In this document: one piece after another, positions 56,567 through 64,000 of the stretch
Numbering within the stretch: position 1 is the first letter of the stretch
Layout: each line of letters opens with the position of its first letter
Assembly (NCBI GenBank): GCA_037074615.1
Contig: CM073542.1
Span: forward strand, 15,640,001 to 15,704,000
DNA: 64,000 nt
From: Leucaena leucocephala
Taxonomy: Eukaryota > Streptophyta > Magnoliopsida > Fabales > Fabaceae
Direction of reading: 5' to 3'
Program-made: the position numbers and the translations under genes
The notes under the pieces: model-generated
Told to the model about the DNA's origin: nothing
What the model saw: only the letters and a program-made list of their open reading frames with translations
Database searches by the model: none

Positions 56567-58340
56567 TATAAGCAATTGGAAGACACACAGTGGAAATTAA
56601 CTTAAAATTTTTTCCATTCCTTGCCAGGATCTACCGTATGTGTTTAAGTCAAGTGGGAAGAAGCATTACCCTCAGTGTTCCTCAGCGACTTCCACAGCTT
56701 CTGGTCACGACGTTCACAACTTCTCTCCGCGGCTCGTGCTCCTTTTCCTATCGCAAGAAGTCAACAACTCAGGTCAGCTTCCTTTATTGGTATCCACACG
56801 AACAGCGTTCTAACCATGAACGACGTGCTAGCGTCTCCTGTCCCTCCAGGGCTTTCTCAAGAATTCGTCCTCTCCATCTCTATTTCGGCAGTTTCTTATC
56901 TGCAAACCTTTTGCAGATTCCCCTTCGGCCTTTTTGTGTTCTATATCTTTTAAAATATAGCTCCTAAAATCAGATATACAGGATGCTATGCTTTTTCCTC
57001 TACCGAATTGGATTTTGGAGTTAATCTTATATTAATTCTAAAATTAATACAATATCATATATTGTATAATTTAATAAGAAACTAATTAAATAAATAATAT
57101 TTATATTAAATCCGTCCCACAGATTTATTTCACCTATTTATTTAACTTAAAATAAAGATAAGACTTAACTATCTTTGATTTATTCGCATAAATCAAATTT
57201 GAGATATCATATCAATTTGAATTTCAAATTCAAACGTGATAGAGATTTAATTTATCCTTATAAATTAAATCTTATAAATATCTCTTATATGAGATATCCT
57301 ATCAATTTGAATTTCAAATTCAAACGTGATAGAGATTTAATTTATCCTTATAAATTAAATCTCATATATCTCTTATATATAATGTATATATACGAATTTA
57401 TATATATATGAATATAAATATAAATAAATATATACATCCACCCTGGATCATTCATTGAATCTGGACATGTCATAGATTCAATGAATCTGGACATCATAGC
57501 TCTTGTTCGGCTATTTTGTATGCGACCTTATAGGCCCATATGAAGTTGGCAGTGGGCCATTTGCGATACTGGCCCATAAGTCGTAAGCGGTCTCTAGCAA
57601 GACATAACGACTACCCAAATCATATGAGGATCGTTAAACGATGTAACCTTTTATACAACCATATCATGTCCCTTCTGTCACGCGATATTTTGGTCATGGA
57701 TGAGGCATGAATAATGTCATCCTCCTATTCCTGACCGTTACTTTCTCGATCCCTGAGTAGTCTGACTATAGAAATGGAACTACCTTTCCATTATAGTATG
57801 GCCATACATTTCTCAGACTCACTCATCGAGGGGCCCAGTAATATCTTTCTACGAATATGAGGGACAAATTTCATCTTGACCATTCACATTCCTCAGCATG
57901 AAAAACCACTAAGCCCGAACATAGTCTTTATGATCACTCGGTCAAAAGTGACTTTTGACCAGGTCAAAGCTGAGCGTTTGTCATGTAGGAATCCATGATG
58001 ATCTCAGGTCAAAGGGCATAGTGACATGGTTTGTATATGAGAGAAGCTTATGACATAACCCATGCAACTCTCTCATAACGGGTCAGTCCAACACCTTGTA
58101 CTCTTACATGTGCCTATGACTTTGATTTATATCTCTATACATCTTCAAAGTCATAGTGGTCTTATTTCATCTCTGCTCCCGCATAGATGACCGACCAGGG
58201 ACATTTAGGATAAGATCATGAATTATCCAAGGATGGTCATCATAGTAAACAAGCAAATAATATGATAACACAATTAATAAATTCATAAATCAATAATGTT
58301 CATAAGACAATGATTGGCCCCTATGGCACGATTTCCAACA
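56567..58340 (-). mobile_element. solo LTR of the Angela-like copia family
   Basis: It aligns end to end with the LTRs of the intact copia element (sense start TGTTGGAAAT at 58340; left end TATAAGCAATT for TGTAAGGAATT). A perfect target duplication, ATCTC, lies at 56562-56566 and 58341-58345. It is shorter (1774 bp), has only two 91-bp units (57201, 57291), and has many substitutions, so it is clearly older. It proves earlier activity of the same family at this locus. Confidence 0.95.
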
Positions 58341-59549
58341 ATCTCAGTAGCAAACTGTACTAAACAATGCATGCATTAATATAAATACTTGTGCTTGCTT
58401 GTGAAAGTGTTAACATTGTGTAATGTGCATGCTTCCATGTAACATATGAAATACAATTGGCCAAGGTAATCATAGAAATAAGCTTCAATCATAAACACAT
58501 ATGCAATACAATTCAACCAAGCCATAGCACCACCAAGCATAACATTCAATACATACAAGTTTATGATAAGTTTACTACCTCATATACTTGACTTTCTTTC
58601 ATTCTTTTGCTTTGCCTCTTTCTTCTTACTTCTCTTTGATGTGTGGCTACCTCTTTAGAGTCCACAATCAAATCTTAATATGACATAATCATCTATCTAT
58701 TATAATCTAACTTTCTCTTGAACATTGAGCTCATTGAACTATATTAACTTTCCTTAATCTTAACTAACAGACTTGACCTTTGAATCAATTGACCTCTTGA
58801 CCTTACCCTACACAATTTCATCTTTTGAATCCATTTATGAGCTTAGAATCATGAAATTCTAGCTTCTAGACAATGTTCTAGACAGATTTGAAAAACATCC
58901 ATAATTCTTCCAAAATTTCTCATTTTGATTCTAATGCTTCCCATACTTGTTTCTATATTTTATCCCACACAAATTTTCATTTTAAAACCATTGGAAGAAT
59001 CAAAATTATGAAATTTAAATCACTATTTATAAGAGTGAACAGTAATAGAGAAGAATTCCAAGAATTATAACTTCCAATTCCAATGTTTCCAAGGTTCAAA
59101 ACCTATCCAATCCTACACAAAATCATCATATAAATTAAATGGAAATATTAGATCATTGAAATTCCATATCCTTCTATCATGAAAAGTTTAGACCTTAATA
59201 TATCTTCAATGGCCAAGTCAAGAATATCAACTTGATGCAACAACCAAACATCTAACTAGCTCGTTTAAACTTGAATCACATAACTCGAACTGTAATTTCT
59301 TCTTTCTCCTTTCAACTAAGGTTTTTTATAGAACATGCACCTTAGAGAAAATTCAACTTTCTTCAATGAAAACCCTAAGCTTAAGCCCCCAAATTAGAGG
59401 AAAATAAGCTAGGATAATTGCTTACCTTTAATCTCTAGCTAGCTTGAACTTTAGTGACTTGAATCTTCTTTGTCTTGGCTTAAGCTTTCATTTTTCCATA
59501 GTTTCCCCAATGATTCTCATGCTACAGTTTTGAAGAAGAAATATGGCGG

Positions 59550-59557
59550 TATTTATA
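59550..59557 (-). promoter_or_regulatory. TATA box of A3 LTR
   Basis: The minus strand reads TATAAATACCGCC, in the family-A context. Confidence 0.6.
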
Positions 59558-60772
59558 GAAAACTCTCATGGAAAATGGATGCCAAGATCACTTTGTACAC
59601 TATTTGATATAATGGCTCACATTTAATCTTGGATTAGCTTGCCCCAGAAGCCAATGAGATGACATCATCCATGACATCATCAAAGGACACCTCATAGCCC
59701 ATGTGACAAAATTACAAAGGGAGGAAGCATCTGGAAGAATTTCAGTCTAATCCGGTACCGACTTAGTATGATTTCCCAAAAATTAGACTGTTTTCTAAAT
59801 CTATTTTTTTTAGATTCCATAAAATATTTCTTGGCCTTAAATCTAGTATCTAGATTCTTCCTATAATTGGAATTCTTGTACATGGTCTAAACTTAATTAC
59901 ATATCCCTTGGAAAATTACCAAAATGCCCCTTGGTTCCTCTTTATTCACTTTAACATCTTAAGGGCATTATTGTCTTTTCATACCTCATCAGAGTATTCC
60001 ATGACCTTGGTCAACTATTATGGGAACTCTCCTTCACTATCTAACCTTAGTCAAATGGCCAAAATGCCATTCGTCTAACTCTGATTCAATGTCACAATAT
60101 AGTGGCATACTCAGTGGTATTTTTATAATTTTATATTTTTCCTGATCTTTATTAGCCTTAGCTCACGCACTTATATGAAAATATTACTGGGCCTATAAGA
60201 TGCCATTTTAGGCCTTCTACATGATCTACTACCTTTAGGGGCTAAATTCTTGAGAAATTCCCCTGAAACGTATTTATCAGGTGTTTTAATCTACTATAAA
60301 TTCCATAATAAATTTTATAGAACTCCTTTTTAAACTTTGTTAAATTCATAAATTCTCATATTAGTTATAAGAATTTACTACCAAATTTTATCTAATTCTG
60401 AGGTCTAGAGGATACTATATTAATTTTCCTTCAAAAATTAATATAAATTTTTTAGGACCTTAAATCAAAATTATGTGTTGCGTCAAACTGATTAGAATAA
60501 TTTTCTCTATTTATTGAGAAATTTTTGGACTAATCTGATTCTGGTCATTTTTGGGCATTTTTCGGATCAACTTTCAATAATTACACTAAATGGCCCAAAG
60601 CTTTTGTCTACTTTACATTTTGCCCCATATAACTTTTAGACTTTTCATTTTAGTCCCTCACTTTCTTCAAGACTCATCTAAACTGTCTCATTCCTTCTGA
60701 TTATCGTCACAATTCTTTCCAAACCATTTTTCTCTACAGTATTATACAGATAGGGAAAAACAGGATATGAAA

Positions 60773-60787
60773 TTTCTACCCCCTTAA
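60773..60787 (-). other. polypurine tract of A3
   Basis: The minus strand reads TTAAGGGGGTAGAAA, identical to A2. Confidence 0.85.
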
Positions 60788-63700
60788 AATAAATTGTCTT
60801 CGATATTTACTTAGCACCTTAGTCCACTATCTTGGGTATACATCCTCTTTATATCCCTTCCTACTTTATAACTAAGGATTGGGGTATATATCTCTTGTCT
60901 TCTATCTTGACATCTGGTGGAGTATTTCTCATATCCGCATATCTTCATATCTTTGATGTCATTACTCTTCTCTTATGAATCAACTCAATCAAGTTGAACT
61001 CTACTTCATTATGTTACTCGATTACTTGCTATGCACCTATTTGCATATAGACTTCTCACTATACTGGACTTGTGAGTAGTGTACATTTCTTTCATATAAA
61101 ACTCTCTTGAATGATGTATTCTAAAGTTTTCATCAACTACTCATCATACCTTTACCACATATCTCTTATTATTTCTCTGAGTATCTAGCAGAATTTTCTT
61201 AACATCCGTAAAGCTTTATATCTCATTTTTGTATCATTGTACTTCTTTTTCTTCTTATCATCTTTAATAATTCATCATAGTACAAAGAAAGGACTTATAT
61301 CATTATTCTTTCTTTCTTTACTTTACTGCTAGGTAGGAACACATAGGAGCACATACTCTAACATGCATAATGCATGGCCAACATGTTGCAGGAGTACATA
61401 CCTGCTCATGAATGCAGAGCTCTAACATCGGAGCTCAAGCATTTATTTCCTTAATATGCACAACTCTAACACTCAGAGCTTGCACAACTCTATCACATGG
61501 AGCTTGCACTGCTCTAACATTTAGAGCTTTAGCATATTTTACAAATATAACATAATGCCTAGCATTTCATGCAAGGAGTGAAAGCTCTCACTTGCTATCT
61601 CATATGTATTATAACATTCAAACATCTTATCCTTTTAAAAAGGGAGCCTCTCTATCTGTTTATAGAGTTAGCTACAAGGCCACTTCGTATTGTACTTCTC
61701 AATACATATTTCTCATTATGTATCACACTACATATTTCTTATAACGTATCTCACTACGTGCTTTTCATGCCATATCATGGCATATATGGCCAAACCTGGC
61801 TATATCATGGTATATATCACCCTTTCATGACTTATCATGCCTTATCATGATGTATCTTGAGATACCATAAGTCTAATATTCTCTTTAACTTATAACTTTG
61901 CTAGCTTTAGAGAAAATTCTTCTACATATTTCCTTTGAAATACATTTTATTTGGACTTGACATAAGGGTTCTAGTCTCTTACAGTTTATAACCCTTTCTA
62001 ACTTTTCATAGCTCTTTCTATTATTTTACATAATTCTTTGCATATATGCCAAACTTCTGTGGCACTTACACCTTTTTCATCACTTCCTAGGGGTCACCCA
62101 TTATTGGACTAGTCTTGCCTGAGCAAGCTTAACTAAAAAGTGCCGTTAAAAATCTGAAGCATTGGTGCTAACAGGCTCTAACCTTAGTACTTTATTATCT
62201 TAGACCCTTCTCATACTGCCTCTCTTGGGTCTATCTGGCCTTCTAATCTCTTTATCCTTATCTGAAGGATCTATTTGTCTCTTATTCTTATTCTCTATAA
62301 TCTCATATTAGAGATTCCTCTGTTCTTACTTGACTGCTTCTCATATCTTATGAGATATTATCATAAATTATTGGTACTTGGGACTAAAAGCTTTAACTCT
62401 AATCATTTAATTACTTTTTTAAATAATAAGATTTTGAGTTCAGTCCATAATAGTAATATGGCTATATGAAATTAACTTCATGGGTACTCTCTATTATGAG
62501 TTAACTAACTTGTGAAGCTTCTCTACCTTAACCTTATCCTTGGTAATTGTTCTTCCAAAGACATATTGTACTTATGGCTCATTCATTTTCTTTCTCTAGG
62601 CTAGGTCTACTGCGACCCTCAGGATCTACTGTGATTAACCGTAATCCTCTTTAGGATTTAACTGTAACCCTAGAATTTTATTTTTTATTAGCTATGTTAG
62701 GATCTAACTGTAATCCTCTGGAATCTATTGCGATTCTATTGTACTATATTTTCACAACAGAATTATTTAATTGCATGTCGTATGGTGTGGGAGCAACATA
62801 ATTTTTTCATTATATATACTCTACCCTTAATGAAATGCGAAAGGGGAGTATTCATTCATCATAGCATACTCTAACATGTATAATATGCAAGAAGATGCAA
62901 TCATTTAAGCATTCTCTAACATGCGTGTCATCATATTACAATTGCAAGGAGATGTAAACTTTCATCATAACTTATGGCAACATAAGCCATATCATCATCA
63001 CATAACTTGCTCAACCATCCCTTATATGCACACTGCAATTAAACAATTAACTAAGTAATCTTTTAAAGCATTATGTCCCTTTATCACCATAACTGCCAGA
63101 TTATCTATTACATTATCTGATCAGGATCAGACAATTTATTCAAGAACCTGAAATAACTATTTATCTAACTTAGGCTACCTTGTTACCCTTACTAGGGTAT
63201 ATACTCAACCCTTTATTACTCTTTCTTACATAGGGAATATGGGAGCCACTTTATCTTTTAACTTTGGCTATATTTCTCTCTCTAAACATCATAAACTTCT
63301 TTTTCTTATCTTCAATACGTTTATCGCTCTGTTAAACTTCTACAACTACCTGAGAAAAACTCTTTCTTTGTAACACAGAATTTAATCTGCGAACTAACTT
63401 CCTAGTCATTCAACTCTCACTGTTCATGTGGTTGAACTTGGCTAGTATTCATCAAAGAGTTTCTCTTTCCCTACTTTAACCCTTAGTCTCATGCTCATCT
63501 TTATCTAAGTGAAAGGAATACTTCTGGTAAACTATTCGATAAAAACTTCTCAGGTGAGTAGATCAATCTCTATCTCTATGGAGTAACTTTTACATCTCTC
63601 TACTATCTCTTAACTCTTTCTGACTGTCAGTCTCAGTCTACTATAGACTAGACTGTGGTTCCTTTATAGTCTTTTCTTAATCATTACTAACTTAAGTCAC

Positions 63701-64000
63701 TTGGATCTCATTCATCATCAGTACTATTACTTTTATTCTCTAGGGTGTTCTACCCTAGGTCTGCTAGGTTATTGTCTCTTCATGATAGTATCACTCTATT
63801 CCAGGAACTTTAACTTTTTAGTTATTAACCATCACATCTCTAACCTTAAGCCATGTATTAGGTCATTCTTAGGCAAATCTCATTCTAACTTCTTATTATT
63901 CTGTTCATTAAAGAATAGATGAATAAATCTTTCGTAACATAGATCAACTCTTGATGATCACATGGAGGATATACTTTTGAACATTTTCTTAAACTGATCT
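60788..64000 (-). mobile_element. internal region of A3 (continues beyond the window)
   Basis: Collinear with the A2 interior from the polypurine tract inward, then with the upstream part found at 4293-4440 in A1. No open frame with a domain is visible; the longest (93 codons, 61569-61850) is repetitive HG/SYH-rich low-complexity sequence. It lacks the 600-base segment present in A2. Any leader ORF and 5' LTR would lie to the right of the window. Confidence 0.75.
61418..61529. repeat. array of TAGAGCT hairpins in A3
   Basis: Four imperfect inverted repeats: GAGCTCTAACATCGGAGCTC near 61417-61436, then CTCTAACACTCAGAG, CTCTATCACATGGAG and GCTCTAACATTTAGAGC (61511-61527). It matches the array in A2. 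Confidence 0.7.

Larger units (their letters stand above)
55923..60772 (-). mobile_element. 3' LTR of family-A element A3
   Basis: The left end is a decayed TGTAACATCC (55923-55932); the right end is GATATGAAA (in place of TGACA) at 60772, abutting the polypurine tract. It is interrupted by the copia-family solo LTR at 56567-58340. It matches A1 and A2 LTRs throughout, with TATA at 59550. Confidence 0.85.

Noticed and set aside
61569..61850. 93-codon open frame in the A3 interior
   Set aside because: Repetitive YHG/ISYN-like low-complexity translation with no counterpart frame in A2.
1..64000. Host protein-coding genes, tRNA, rRNA or a defence-type gene cluster
   Set aside because: No exon-like frame with a known domain, tRNA cloverleaf or rRNA sequence was seen outside the retroelements.

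Overview
The window reads as intergenic heterochromatin of a flowering plant. It is AT-rich, carries no recognisable host gene, tRNA or rRNA, and is built almost entirely from LTR retrotransposons inserted into one another. Plant-specific signs are an Angela/BARE-like Ty1/copia polyprotein with an initiator-Met tRNA primer site, an Athila-type Ty3/gypsy element with the TGGCGCCGTTGCC primer site, and a plant RTE-type LINE tail ending in a CAA/TTG repeat. The species cannot be named from this sequence.

Layout, using local labels. Family A is a large gypsy-like element with LTRs of about 3.4 kb (sense ends TGTCATWTCC...GGATGTTACA). Family B is a related LTR family seen only as solo LTRs or fragments. 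From 1 to 2191 there is unidentified sequence plus dispersed repeat C. From 2192 to 4292 there are LTR fragments. From 4293 to 13972 lies copy A1 (minus): a decayed leader ORF, primer site and 5' LTR, the LTR being interrupted by a B solo LTR, an RTE LINE and an A-type solo LTR, and then hit by a 751-bp tandem duplication. From 13973 to 16996 there is a second repeat C copy and two LTR tails.

From 16997 to about 53.5 kb one old plus-strand gypsy element, 'host A4', has been split at least three times. Its leader ORF is cut by an Athila element (about 17.4-36.5 kb). That Athila carries a complete, very young Angela-type copia element (21204-30454) and a B solo LTR (31055-33881). A4's untranslated interior is then cut by a complete A-family element, A2 (37553-49459), and its gag by another B solo LTR (50123-52832). 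From 53992 to 55922 there is what looks like a SIRE-type copia LTR. From 55923 to the right edge lies A3, a third family-A copy, whose 3' LTR holds a solo LTR of the same Angela family (56567-58340).

The copia element is the only one that looks capable of activity. It has a 1327-codon open gag-pol frame, intact primer site and polypurine tract, a perfect 5-bp target duplication, and LTRs that differ by one substitution and one TA unit. All other coding regions are broken.

Points most worth following are: (1) a leader ORF upstream of gag, conserved in three or four family-A copies and not recognised; (2) a roughly 72-bp tandem repeat built on paired GTCGCGAC dyads that occurs in Athila, in family A and in repeat C; (3) short hairpin arrays in the family-A interior; (4) twin GC-rich hairpins with CCGG loops in the copia leader.
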